A stretch of 64,000 nucleotides of DNA, from positions 1-64,000 of the forward strand of contig NZ_JANUGW010000023.1 in NCBI RefSeq assembly GCF_024753285.1, read 5' to 3'. The position numbers and the translations under genes were made by a program. The DNA comes from Massilia pinisoli (GTDB lineage: Bacteria; Pseudomonadota; Gammaproteobacteria; Burkholderiales; Burkholderiaceae_D). Below are positions 26,252 through 34,953 of this stretch, one piece after another. The number at the start of each line of letters is the position of its first letter. Within the stretch, counting starts at the first letter, position 1. The notes under the pieces are model-generated. The model ran no database searches and had not been told where the DNA came from. It worked only from the letters and a program-made list of their open reading frames with translations.

Positions 26252-27376
26252 AAGCCTGTTATGACTCATAGATTTAATTGGGTTATTTTGGCTATTTTGC
26301 TTACCACCCACATTGCTACCCACGCGTTTTAAATTGTTGGGTGGTGGACCGTGCGACAGGAAAGAAAAATGCGATCAGTTGATTTCGATATTGCCTTGTC
26401 GTTTGCGGGTGAGGATCGAGAGTACGTAGACCGGGTTGCTAACCTGCTTCGTGACTCAGGCGTGAACGTGTTCTACGATATCTTCGAAGAGGCGACGCTT
26501 TGGGGAAAGAACCTGTACGACTATCTTTCTGATGTCTACCAGAACAAAGCCTTATATACGATAATGTTCATCTCCGAGCATTACGCACGGAAGTTGTGGA
26601 CGAATCATGAGCGCCAAGCTATGCAGGCTAGGGCTTTCCAAGAACATCAAGAGTACATTCTGCCCGCCAGGTTCGACGAAACACCCATCCCCGGGGTTTT
26701 GCCTACCACTGGGTATATCTCTCTCAGCAATCGGTCGCCGGAAGATTTCGTTAAGGTCATTCAAAAGAAGCTAGTGAACAGTGGCCGGACCATTCCTTCT
26801 GAGTCGATCAGGCGAGCAATGTTTTCGGTTGCAAGTGCTCCTCGCCTCGATCCAATCACAGCAACAGTAACTGTTTTAAATGAAGAGAAGCAACCTATAG
26901 CTAGGGCTTCACTTACTGCAATTGCCGATAATGGCACGACGAAGGATGCCTTAACTTCGGCCGAAGGTACTGCGGCAATCACGATACAGACGCGTCGCCT
27001 TTACAAGTTATTGATTGCACACCCCGACTATCCCGGTGCCGTTGTTGCAAACTGGGACCCAAGTGATGACCTTACTGTGACTTTATGTGCCACAGAAAAC
27101 CTTGGTTCGGTCATCATGCACAGCACAGGGCATATTCCTGGGCTTGAGGGGCGGCTTAACCCAATCATGGACACGTCGAGCCGAACGTACCTCTACGCAG
27201 ATAACATCGCCATAAATCGTGGCGTTCAGCAACCGGGGAACTTCCAAGTTGATGTGCCGTTAGAGCTTGAAGACTCAAATGGGGTTGTGATGCAGGTTCG
27301 TGTTCTTCATATTCAAGGGCACACATCCTTGATTGAATATGCGCATTCTCGGCATAGCAAGTTGTAACTCTTCTGC
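26252..27376 (+). mobile_element. Putative remnant of a tRNA-Ser-integrated island carrying the TIR gene
   Basis: This stretch is visibly AT-richer than its surroundings. It begins exactly at the tRNA-Ser 3' end and ends within a hydrolase gene that has lost its 5' part. Directly after the tRNA are TTGCTTACCACCCACA and TTGCTACCCACG, similar direct repeats like integrase arm sites. The inverted pair ACCACCCA (26303-26310) and TGGGTGGT (26338-26345) is also there. No integrase gene and no second copy of the tRNA end were found, so if this was an integrative element it has decayed. Confidence 0.45.
26369..27367 (+). CDS. TIR-domain protein (candidate NAD-cleaving defence effector)
   Basis: A 332-residue soluble protein. 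The TIR domain (about 1-140) starts FDIALSFAGEDREYV, then GVNVFYDIFEEATLWGKNLYDYL. It has the likely catalytic pair Trp77 and Glu81 in LWTNHERQ. Bacterial TIR domains with this glutamate often cleave NAD or make cyclic ADP-ribose signals during phage infection. Residues about 160-240 resemble a carboxypeptidase-regulatory beta-sandwich (TVTVLNEEKQPIARASL). The C-terminal part (GSVIMHSTGHIPGLEGRLNP to LIEYAH) is a beta-rich domain I recall from other TIR proteins. I chose ATG 26369 with AGGAAAG upstream; GTG 26351 is possible. It has no partner gene. AT-richer codon use suggests recent transfer. Confidence 0.87.
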   Translation: MRSVDFDIALSFAGEDREYVDRVANLLRDSGVNVFYDIFEEATLWGKNLYDYLSDVYQNKALYTIMFISEHYARKLWTNHERQAMQARAFQEHQEYILPARFDETPIPGVLPTTGYISLSNRSPEDFVKVIQKKLVNSGRTIPSESIRRAMFSVASAPRLDPITATVTVLNEEKQPIARASLTAIADNGTTKDALTSAEGTAAITIQTRRLYKLLIAHPDYPGAVVANWDPSDDLTVTLCATENLGSVIMHSTGHIPGLEGRLNPIMDTSSRTYLYADNIAINRGVQQPGNFQVDVPLELEDSNGVVMQVRVLHIQGHTSLIEYAHSRHSKL

Positions 27377-27780
27377 AGATTGGTCGTGGCATCCGGTTCA
27401 TGTGCGAGACCGGCGCGCGCCATCCGGACCGCCTGAACCCGGGCGTCTGGGCCAGCGACGAGGCGGGCCTGCGCAACGACGCCGACCGGCGCGTGCAGAT
27501 GAACCTGCTGGTCGACTATCACACGAACGTCGCGCAGTACCCGGTGTGGCAAGCGTACCTGCGCAAGCACCAGCCGCCTACGCTCGTCGTCTGGGGCAAG
27601 AACGATCCGCTGTTCACGGAAGCGGGCGCGAATGCGTGTGCGCGCGACTTGAAGCGCGTGGAGACGCACCTGCTCGACACGGGCCACTTCGCGCTGGAAG
27701 AGGCGGCGCCCGAGATCGCGGCCCATGTGCTCGCACTCCTCGACCGGCAGGAGCCGGAGGCCGTCGCAGCTGCTCACTAG
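27377..27780 (+). pseudogene. 3' remnant of an alpha/beta hydrolase gene
   Basis: The frame encodes only the C-terminal 125 or so residues of an alpha/beta hydrolase of the epoxide hydrolase/dehalogenase type. Seen are PPTLVVWGKNDPLF (acid residue region) and LLDTGHFALEE (catalytic His). The nucleophile elbow and the N-terminal half are missing. Family-like sequence begins around codon 27388 (RFMCETGARHPDRL), right where the AT-rich TIR insert ends. The first ATG is at 27400, but a product would not fold as a hydrolase. The insertion of the TIR segment probably removed the 5' part. Confidence 0.75.
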
Positions 27781-27897
27781 TCCGCGAGCCGATGTAGTGA
27801 TGCGGGTGTGACCCGACGGACGTTGCGCCTCATCGTCCGACTGCCATACTATTGCTATCCCAGCTGTTGCGCATCACGAAGCGAGGAGAGCAGACGC

Positions 27898-28422
27898 ATG
27901 ACGTTCGAATTTTTTTGCAGCGGGTGCGGCCAGACGCACGAGGGCATGCCGGCGCTCGACGCGGCCGCCCCGTTGAGTTACTACGTCGTGCCGGCGGACG
28001 AGCGCGACGCGCGTTGCAGGCTCGATGCGGATGCCTGTGTCATCGATGGGTCGCAGTACTTCGTCCGCGGTTGCCTCGAGATTCCCGTGCACGACGAGCC
28101 GGAGCCGTTCTCCTGGGGCGTTTGGGTGTCGCTCAGCGAGCAAAGCTTTAAGCAATGGACCGCCTGCTTCGAGTCCGAACGGCGTTCCCATGTCGGCCCG
28201 TTTTTCGGCTGGTTGAATGCAGCGCTCGCGCCGTATTCGGACACGGTCAACCTGAAGACCCGCGTCCATCTGCGGGACGGTTTCATCCGGCCGTTCATCG
28301 AACTGGAACCGACCATGCACCCGTTGGCGGTGGAGCAGCGCGAAGGGATCTCCGCCGGGCGCGTCGCCGAGTTGTATGCGCTCGTCGTGCATGACGGCCG
28401 CGCCGCGGTATCTCCTATCTAA
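27898..28422 (+). CDS. DUF2199 family protein
   Basis: A 174-residue cytoplasmic protein. It opens with a Cys-x2-Cys knuckle (FFCSGCGQTHEGMPAL). It also has the DUF2199-like blocks LDADACVIDGSQYFVRGCLEIPV and FSWGVWVSLSEQSFKQW. The family is uncharacterised. The ATG at 27898 follows GAGGAGAG. It ends 14 bases before the HEAT-repeat gene, so the two are likely co-transcribed. Confidence 0.8.
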   Translation: MTFEFFCSGCGQTHEGMPALDAAAPLSYYVVPADERDARCRLDADACVIDGSQYFVRGCLEIPVHDEPEPFSWGVWVSLSEQSFKQWTACFESERRSHVGPFFGWLNAALAPYSDTVNLKTRVHLRDGFIRPFIELEPTMHPLAVEQREGISAGRVAELYALVVHDGRAAVSPI

Positions 28423-28436
28423 AGGCTCGCCCCTGC

Positions 28437-29858
28437 ATGTCGATCTTCGAGAAAATCCAGTCCTGGCTCGCACCGCTCCGACCCGAACCGGACGCCGCGC
28501 CAGCCGAGTCGCCCGCACCGGTGCCGCCGTCGCAGGCGAGTTACATCGCCGACATCATCGCGGAAGTGCGCCAACGGAACGATGCCGATGCGCTCGCCGC
28601 CGACATGGGCCATTACAGCGGCTACGTCCGCGAAGCGGCACTGAAGCGCGCGAACGTATTGCGTGCGCCGGCGCTCCTGCCGGCTGTCGTCGAGCGTTTG
28701 AATGACTGGGTGCCGCAGGTGCGCGCGCGTGCGCAGGCGCTCGTGCTGGACTGGCTGCCGACGCTGGACCCCGATGCTGCGCTGCGCCTGCTCGGCGCCC
28801 TCCAGCATTTGCGTGATGCCCGGCGGTCCGACCATGCGTCGTGGCTCGGCGAGGTCGAGCGGATCGTCGTCGCGCAGGTCGGTGCCGGCCCTATCGTGGA
28901 CGGTGTGGCGAACCCGGACGTTGCCGTCGCCCGGACGTGCTTCCGCCTGGTCGAGGAGCATGCGCTGGCCGATCCGGCGACACGCGTCCGCCTCGGGCTC
29001 GCGCACGGCACGGACATCGTCCTCGTGCGCAAGGCGGCCGAGGCGCTCGTCCTGCTGGACGGCCCGGAGCGCGATGCGATGGGCCGTCTCGCGCTGCGGT
29101 CGCACTTCGGCATCGTCCGCGCGATCGCATTGCGGCCGCTCTTGGCCGACGAGGTCGAGGGCTGCGAAGGGCTGGCCGTCGACATGCTGGCCGATCCGCA
29201 TGTCTGGGTCAGGCTCGTGGCGAGCACCTTCCTCGAACGGCGCGGCATCGACAGCGCCTGGCTGTACGCGGCACGACTGTCGGCGCCCGACAGTTCGAAC
29301 ACGGTGCTGCGTGCCTGCCTGATGGGACTGGCCGAGACGGGGACGCGCACGCACCTCGACCTGGTCCGTCGGATGACGGCGCATCCTTCCGCCCGCGTGC
29401 GCGTCAACGCCTTTGCCGCGTGGCTGCATCTGGCGCCCGAGGACAAGGACGACATTGCGCGCCACATACTGGCCGACGGCGCACGCCGTGTGCGTCATCT
29501 CGTGATGTCGATGCACCGCAAGCATGGCGCCTTCGTGCCCGTCGACGACGCGCTGGCCCTGCTGCGCGAGCACGGCGATGTCGAGCTCATGCTGCGCTAT
29601 GCCGAGCACGAGCCGTGGCGCTGGCTGCAACTGATCTTCGAACTCGAGCCGGCCTCGCATGCGGATGCCGGGATCCGCGCTCATCTGCGCGACCAGCTGA
29701 TCGGCTGGATCGACGCCGCCCGCAGATCGTCGAAGCGCCCGACGCCGGCGCAACGCGCGTTATTTGCCGAGCCGGCCACGCAGGCCGTCCTGCACGCGCT
29801 GCTGGGACACGATCCGATGCGCGCCGCGGCCCTCGCGTTCGAATTCCGCGCGATGTGA
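28437..29858 (+). CDS. HEAT-repeat protein of unknown function
   Basis: A 473-residue all-helical protein. After a Pro-rich N terminus (to about 35) it consists of repeated helix pairs with HEAT-like spacing, for example YVREAALKRANVLRAPALLPAVVERLNDW, VQVRARAQALVLDWL and SARVRVNAFAAWLHLA. There is no signal peptide and no catalytic motif. Such solenoids bind proteins or, in DNA glycosylase relatives, DNA. I do not recognise a specific family. It is convergent with the amidase gene, 12 bases apart. Confidence 0.75.
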   Translation: MSIFEKIQSWLAPLRPEPDAAPAESPAPVPPSQASYIADIIAEVRQRNDADALAADMGHYSGYVREAALKRANVLRAPALLPAVVERLNDWVPQVRARAQALVLDWLPTLDPDAALRLLGALQHLRDARRSDHASWLGEVERIVVAQVGAGPIVDGVANPDVAVARTCFRLVEEHALADPATRVRLGLAHGTDIVLVRKAAEALVLLDGPERDAMGRLALRSHFGIVRAIALRPLLADEVEGCEGLAVDMLADPHVWVRLVASTFLERRGIDSAWLYAARLSAPDSSNTVLRACLMGLAETGTRTHLDLVRRMTAHPSARVRVNAFAAWLHLAPEDKDDIARHILADGARRVRHLVMSMHRKHGAFVPVDDALALLREHGDVELMLRYAEHEPWRWLQLIFELEPASHADAGIRAHLRDQLIGWIDAARRSSKRPTPAQRALFAEPATQAVLHALLGHDPMRAAALAFEFRAM

Positions 29859-29870
29859 CCGCGCCGTCCG

Positions 29871-31367
29871 TCAGCCCCGCGCCAGCGCCGGCATCCGCTC
29901 GAACCACGGCTGCGCCTCCTCCAGCTGCCGCGCCAGCTGCAGCAGCCGATCCTCGCTACCGAACGGCCCCATGAATTGCACGCCCAGCGGCAAGCCATCG
30001 GCCGTCCAATGCAGCGGCACGCTCATCGACGGCGTGCCCGTCAGGTTCGACAGCTGCGTGAACGGCACGTGGCGCAGGTTGTCGGTGGCGATCTTGTCGA
30101 CCGTCTTGTCGAGTAGTCCCAGGCGCGCCAGCACGCCCAGGATGCCGGTGCCGTGCAGGATACCCAGCACGCGCCGTTCGGCCGGCGACGGGTCCCCGGT
30201 GCCGTGCTCGATGGGCGGGGCGGCGAGTGTCGGCGTCAGGAACAGGTCGTAGCGGCCGAAATAGTCGCCCAGCGCACGCGCGTAATCGTTCCAGCGGTTC
30301 AGCTCCGTCGTCAGGCGCGTGGCGGAGACGTTGTCGCCCAAGGTGACGAGGATGCGGTTCATCAGTTCCAGGTCGCCGCGGCGCGCGCCCAGTGTCTCGG
30401 CGCGCCGCACGGCCGCCGGGATCTGGCCGAAGTACAGGTGCAGATAGCTCTTGGCGAGCGCCGCGCCGTCGATCGTGGGTGCCGCTTCCTCGACGTCGTG
30501 GCCGAGGCGCGCGAGCAGTTGCGCCGCGTGTTCGACGGCGCGCACGGCTTCCGGATGCACGTCCGTGCCGATCGGCGACGCCGTCGAATAACCGATGCGC
30601 AGCCGGCCCGGGTCGCGCCGCATCAGCTCGACGTACGGCGCGGTGGGTGGCGCGATCACGAACGGGTCGCCCGGTTCCGCGCCCTGCAGCACGTCGAGGG
30701 CAAGCGCCGAATCGCGCACGCTGCGCGAGATCACGCCTTCGCTCGACGCGCCGAACCAGACTTCGCCGATGCCGGGACCGGACGACACGCGCCCGCGCGA
30801 CGGCCGCAACGCGAACAGGCCGCAGCACGCGGCCGGGATGCGCAGCGAACCGCCGCCGTCGTTCCCGGCCGCCATCGGCACGATGCCGGCGGCGACGGCC
30901 GCGGCCGCGCCGCCGCTCGATCCGCCCGGCGTGCGCGCCAGTTCCCACGGGTTGTTCGTGCGGCCATAGAGTTCCGGGTCGCTCACGCCGCGGGTCGCGA
31001 ATTCCGGCAGGTTCGTCTTGCCGAAGATGACGAGGCCCGCGTCCAGGTAGCGCCGCACGACGTGGGCGTGGACGGTGGGCACGTTGCGCGTCAGCGCGCG
31101 GCTGCCGTACGTTGTCGGGATGCCCGCGTAATCCTGCACGCCGTCCTTGATGAGGAAGGGGACGCCGGCCAACGGTCCGGCGAGCGGCCCCGCGGCGCGC
31201 GTCCGGGCTTCCTGCGTCATCAAGCGCACGACAGCGTTCACGCGGCCGTGCACCCGTTCCTGCTGCGCGAGCGCCAGGTCGAGCAGCGCGCCCGGCGTGA
31301 CGTCGCCCGCGGCCACGCGCGCGGCCAGCGCCGTCGCGTCGTGGGCGAGGTAATCGGCATGGTCCAT
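29871..31367 (-). CDS. Amidase signature family hydrolase
   Basis: A 498-residue enzyme with the Ser-cisSer-Lys triad of amidase signature proteins: Lys74 in VPFLIKDGV, cis-Ser in TPGGSSGGAAAAVAAG (about 150), and nucleophile Ser174 in GNDGGGSLRIPA. It should hydrolyse amide or ester bonds in the cytoplasm; the substrate cannot be told. No gatBC partners are near, and the C-terminal half differs from GatA, so a stand-alone amidase is likely. The ATG at 31367 has GAAGGAGAC upstream. It is divergent from an XRE-type regulator gene, which may control it. Confidence 0.9.
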   Translation of the reverse strand: MDHADYLAHDATALAARVAAGDVTPGALLDLALAQQERVHGRVNAVVRLMTQEARTRAAGPLAGPLAGVPFLIKDGVQDYAGIPTTYGSRALTRNVPTVHAHVVRRYLDAGLVIFGKTNLPEFATRGVSDPELYGRTNNPWELARTPGGSSGGAAAAVAAGIVPMAAGNDGGGSLRIPAACCGLFALRPSRGRVSSGPGIGEVWFGASSEGVISRSVRDSALALDVLQGAEPGDPFVIAPPTAPYVELMRRDPGRLRIGYSTASPIGTDVHPEAVRAVEHAAQLLARLGHDVEEAAPTIDGAALAKSYLHLYFGQIPAAVRRAETLGARRGDLELMNRILVTLGDNVSATRLTTELNRWNDYARALGDYFGRYDLFLTPTLAAPPIEHGTGDPSPAERRVLGILHGTGILGVLARLGLLDKTVDKIATDNLRHVPFTQLSNLTGTPSMSVPLHWTADGLPLGVQFMGPFGSEDRLLQLARQLEEAQPWFERMPALARG

Positions 31368-31496
31368 GGGTCTCCTTCGTCGTTGGCGGCCAGCCGACCA
31401 TCTTGTCACGAAGGAATTGTTGCCGCAAGGCTCGGCATGCTACGATCGAAGGAATCCGAGGCCATCCTCTAGACCATCGTATCGGAATCCGCGACC

Positions 31497-32228
31497 ATGT
31501 CTGAAGTCACGCAATTGCTCACGACAATCAAACGCCAGCTCAAGCTGCAGGGGAAGACGTACCGTGACGTGGCGGGCGCGCTTGGGCTGTCGGAGGCGAG
31601 CGTGAAGCGGCTGTTGACGTCGGACTCGTTCGGCGTCGACCGGCTCGTCGAGATCAGCAATCTGCTCGGCTTCACCTTGGCCGAGCTCGCGCAGGAGGCC
31701 GCGCTGACGGGCACGCGGTTGCACACGCTCAGCGAGGCGCAGGAAAAGGAGCTCGTGTCCGACACGAAGCTGCTGCTCGTCGCCGTCTGCGCGCTGAACC
31801 ACTGGACCGTCGCCGACATCCTCGCGGTGTATCGCCTGACGGAGGCCGAGTGCGTGCAAAAGCTGCTCCACCTCGACCGGCTGCACCTGATCGCGCTGAT
31901 GCCGGGCAACCGCATCCGCCTGAACGTCGCGCGCGATTTCGACTGGCTGTCAGACGGTCCGATCCGGCGTTACTTCCGCACGCAAGGGCTCGCCGATTTC
32001 CTCGACGGCGCCTTCGACCGTCCCGACGAGACGCTCGCTTTTACGCACGGCATGCTGACGGAGAGCGCGCTTGCGGCCATGCAGGTGGAGCTGCGGCGGC
32101 TGCGCGCCCGCTTCGCCGAACTGCACGAAGAGAGTCTCGCGGCGCCGCTGCCGAAGCGGCGCGGCAGCGGGCTGCTGCTGGCGCTGCGCGAGTGGGAGCC
32201 GGCCGGGTTCACGGCGCTGCGGCGCTGA
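31497..32228 (+). CDS. XRE/Cro-type transcriptional regulator
   Basis: A 243-residue protein. The N-terminal helix-turn-helix (about 10-62) reads KTYRDVAGALGLSEASVKRLL and FGVDRLVEISNLLGFTLAEL. The longer C-terminal part (65-243) has no motif I can name but is shared by stand-alone regulators of this type in betaproteobacteria. It is divergent from the amidase and convergent with the amylase gene. Ligand and targets are unknown. Confidence 0.83.
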   Translation: MSEVTQLLTTIKRQLKLQGKTYRDVAGALGLSEASVKRLLTSDSFGVDRLVEISNLLGFTLAELAQEAALTGTRLHTLSEAQEKELVSDTKLLLVAVCALNHWTVADILAVYRLTEAECVQKLLHLDRLHLIALMPGNRIRLNVARDFDWLSDGPIRRYFRTQGLADFLDGAFDRPDETLAFTHGMLTESALAAMQVELRRLRARFAELHEESLAAPLPKRRGSGLLLALREWEPAGFTALRR

Positions 32229-32243
32229 TCCCGCGCAGCGCCG
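32220..32243. terminator. Convergent-gene hairpin lacking a U-tract
   Basis: CGGCGCT (32220-32226) pairs with AGCGCCG (32237-32243) around a 10-base loop, overlapping the stop of the XRE gene and just before the stop of the convergent amylase gene. No U-run follows. Confidence 0.4.
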
Positions 32244-32249
32244 CGTCGA

Positions 32250-33587
32250 TCACTTGCCGCGCGCGTCGATCCGGTAATCCCAGGCGGCGAGCGTCTGCGT
32301 CTTCCCGCCCGGCAGGGTGTAGCGCTGGGCGTCGTTCGATACGTTGACGGTCACCTGCACACTGTTGCCGGCCAGCGCACGGCGGAACGCGAACACCTTG
32401 TCGTTGCCCGTAGGGAGTACCTGCGCGGCGCCGCCGTACTGGCCGTTCCACAGCGCGCGATTCGCATGCTTCAGCGCGAGCAGCTGCGTGTAGAAGGGGA
32501 CGTAGGCGTAGTCCTTCCACTGGATCGGATCCTTTTCGAAGAACTCGATGCGCTTGTCGAGGCCGGATTCCTGCCCGCCGTAGATCAGCGGCATGCCGGG
32601 CATCGTGGCGGCCAGCACGGCCATCGCCTTGAACGCCGGGCCGTACAACTCGACGTCGCTGCCGGCCCAGGAATTCTCGTCGTGGTTGCTCGTGAAGCGC
32701 ATGCGGTAGGCGCCCGGCGGGAAGGCCCTGGGCGGATGCGCGAGGAAGTCCGCGAGCGTGCGCGCGTCCGCCTTGCCCTTGGCGACGGCCTTGAACAAAT
32801 CCTTCGTGTCCCAGCCGTACGTCATGTCGAACGCGTGCTCGTGCAGGTCAGGCTTGTCGGCCTCGGCCAGCATGAACACGGGTTTTACGCGGTCCAGTTC
32901 GGCGCGCGCCTGATTCCAGAACGGCGTCGGCACCTTGCCGGCGACGTCGCAGCGGAAGCCGTCGACGTCCGCTTCGCGCACCCAGTACAGCATCGCGTCC
33001 GTCATGCCTTTCCACAGGCCGGGCTTGCTGTAGTCGAGTCCCGTCACGTCCGTCCAGTATTCCGGCTCGGCGCCGTCCGTGTACGTGACGGGGTAGATCT
33101 CGCCCTTGTCATTTTTCAGATACCAGTCGCTGTGCTCCTTGGTCCACGGGTTGTCGAACGCCGTGTGGTTCGCGACCCAGTCGATGATCACGTGCATGCC
33201 GAGGCCGTGGGCCTGCTTCACGAGGGCCTTCAGGTCGTCCAGCGTGCCGTATTCGGGATTCACCGCCGTGTAGTCGCGCACGGCGTAATAACTGCCCAGC
33301 GTGCCCTTGCGGTTCTTTTCGCCGATCGGCTGGATGGGCATCAGCCACAGGATGTCCACGCCCATCTTCTTGAGGCGCGGCAGGTGCTGGGAGAACGCCT
33401 TGAACGTCCCCTCGGGCGTGTATTGCCGGATGTTTACTTCGTAGATGTTGGCGTTGCGCGACCAGCTCACATGAGGCATCGGCGCAACACTCGCCGTCTC
33501 CGTCGTCGCCGCCAGCGCGGGCAGAGCAGCGCAGAGCGCCAGGGAAATTGTAGTCAGGGTACGGCGCAGCTGTCTCATGATTCTCAT
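32250..33587 (-). CDS. Secreted GH13 alpha-amylase family enzyme
   Basis: A 445-residue protein with a signal peptide (cleavage near ALPALA-ATTE). It has a complete GH13 active site: DWVANH (136-141), GFRCD with nucleophile Asp214, acid/base Glu242 in MLAEADKP, and SNHDEN (301-306). A short C-terminal beta domain completes the usual A/C arrangement. It should hydrolyse or transfer alpha-1,4-glucans in the periplasm or outside. A possible internal start (Met4) exists. It is divergent from the porin-like gene; both could serve oligosaccharide uptake, but that is inference. Confidence 0.9.
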   Translation of the reverse strand: MRIMRQLRRTLTTISLALCAALPALAATTETASVAPMPHVSWSRNANIYEVNIRQYTPEGTFKAFSQHLPRLKKMGVDILWLMPIQPIGEKNRKGTLGSYYAVRDYTAVNPEYGTLDDLKALVKQAHGLGMHVIIDWVANHTAFDNPWTKEHSDWYLKNDKGEIYPVTYTDGAEPEYWTDVTGLDYSKPGLWKGMTDAMLYWVREADVDGFRCDVAGKVPTPFWNQARAELDRVKPVFMLAEADKPDLHEHAFDMTYGWDTKDLFKAVAKGKADARTLADFLAHPPRAFPPGAYRMRFTSNHDENSWAGSDVELYGPAFKAMAVLAATMPGMPLIYGGQESGLDKRIEFFEKDPIQWKDYAYVPFYTQLLALKHANRALWNGQYGGAAQVLPTGNDKVFAFRRALAGNSVQVTVNVSNDAQRYTLPGGKTQTLAAWDYRIDARGK

Positions 33588-33802
33588 TATCCTGTAGTTT
33601 AGTTACAAATGATCCGTTGCGATTCTAAATCGGAAATCCTGCCGTGACCAGTTGGAAACGAACGACGCCGATCTTTCCAGAAAGTACATATGTCAGATTA
33701 TGCCGACAACATATCGGGATAAGATGAGGGTGTATTTGTGCGATATTGGACAGAGAGAACTGTAGTCAAGCGGATAGTGTTGAGGCGTAGAGAGGACACG
33801 CC

Positions 33803-34870
33803 ATGAACAAGGGTTTCGTTACGTGTGCAGTGCTGTGCGGATGTGCGTCGCTGGCCTGCGCACAGGACGCCGGCAGTACCGCCCGCGCCGGCAAGCCGGA
33901 TTCGACACGGAAGAGCGCCTGCAAGGATTGCGCGAAGTCCGCGCGCGCACACGGGGGCCTGGATTATGTGGGCGAAGCGCCCGGCGGCCACGACATCGCC
34001 GTCTTCACGGGCCAGCCGAGCCGGCGCGACGTTCGGTCGAGCTCGACCTCGACCACGCCGCCGCGCCGCACGTACGGGCGCCTCGACGAGATCGGCGCCC
34101 GCACGGGCACGGCCGGCTTCACCTTGGGACACCAGTACAACTTCGAATTCCTGGCCCACCCCGACGTGGGCGACCCGTTCCACGCGGGCACGGCAGGCCG
34201 GGCCAGCAATCTCGTCACGCAGAGCGGCATGCCCGTCGACGGCGGCGTGCGCTATTTCAGCAGACGCTCCAAGCACTTGAGCACGGGCGCATCCTGGACC
34301 GTCGACACGCTTGGCGGCGACCCGATGTCGGATCGCGCCTGGGGTATGACGGTCGGCTTCGACTACGGCGCGCTGTCGCTGCGCGCCGCGCACCAGAACC
34401 GGCACGTGGCGCAGGTTCATTTGTACGACCTGGCCGGCAACAACATGGATGCGAAAAATTCGCTGATCGCGGCGAATTTCCGCATGCGCTGGGGCACCGC
34501 GTACGCCGCATATGCCGCCAATCGCGGCTGGGGCAGCTCGCCGCTGTACAACCCCGACAACCCGTATGGCGCGGGCGTGGCCAGCACGTCGTCGACGGAC
34601 AGCCGCGACACGTTGTTCGGCGTCGCCGTACCGATGACGCGATCGACGACCTTCCTCGCGTCGTTCATCCACAAGAACGACCGCGACCTCGCCAACCGCG
34701 ACGCGAACCAGTTCGCGGTCGGCGCCAGCTATGTCGTGTCGCGCAGCACCGACTTCTACACCGCGTTCTCGCGCACGGTGAACACGAGCGGCGCGGGCAT
34801 CCCGATCAGCGACGCGGCGCGCGCGAGCGGAAGCTCGGCCGTGAACATCGGCATGCGCCACGCGTTCTAG
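33803..34870 (+). CDS. Divergent Gram-negative porin-like outer-membrane protein
   Basis: A 355-residue protein with a signal peptide (cleavage near CAQ-DAG) and a C-terminal Phe in NIGMRHAF, the outer-membrane barrel signature. The second half alternates polar and hydrophobic residues, as in porin strands (TLGHQYNFEFLAHPD, MRWGTAYAAYAANRGWG, FAVGASYVVSRSTDFYTAFSRT), resembling the betaproteobacterial porin_4 family. The first 90 residues are unusual: a CKDC pair and a Ser/Thr/Arg-rich stretch replace the first strands expected of a full porin. The pore may be smaller or the protein a non-porin barrel. Confidence 0.7.
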   Translation: MNKGFVTCAVLCGCASLACAQDAGSTARAGKPDSTRKSACKDCAKSARAHGGLDYVGEAPGGHDIAVFTGQPSRRDVRSSSTSTTPPRRTYGRLDEIGARTGTAGFTLGHQYNFEFLAHPDVGDPFHAGTAGRASNLVTQSGMPVDGGVRYFSRRSKHLSTGASWTVDTLGGDPMSDRAWGMTVGFDYGALSLRAAHQNRHVAQVHLYDLAGNNMDAKNSLIAANFRMRWGTAYAAYAANRGWGSSPLYNPDNPYGAGVASTSSTDSRDTLFGVAVPMTRSTTFLASFIHKNDRDLANRDANQFAVGASYVVSRSTDFYTAFSRTVNTSGAGIPISDAARASGSSAVNIGMRHAF

Positions 34871-34953
34871 CAGACGGCCACCTGCGCTGCGCCGTCGCGC
34901 GGCAAAAGGGGGTAGCCTGTCCTCATGATTTCCGCATGATTTTTGGAGGCAAC

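Noticed and set aside
26252..27900. Duplicate of the tRNA-Ser 3' end as a right attachment site
   Set aside because: I looked for TTCGAATCTCACCGCTTCC after the TIR gene and did not find it, so no attL/attR pair can be claimed.
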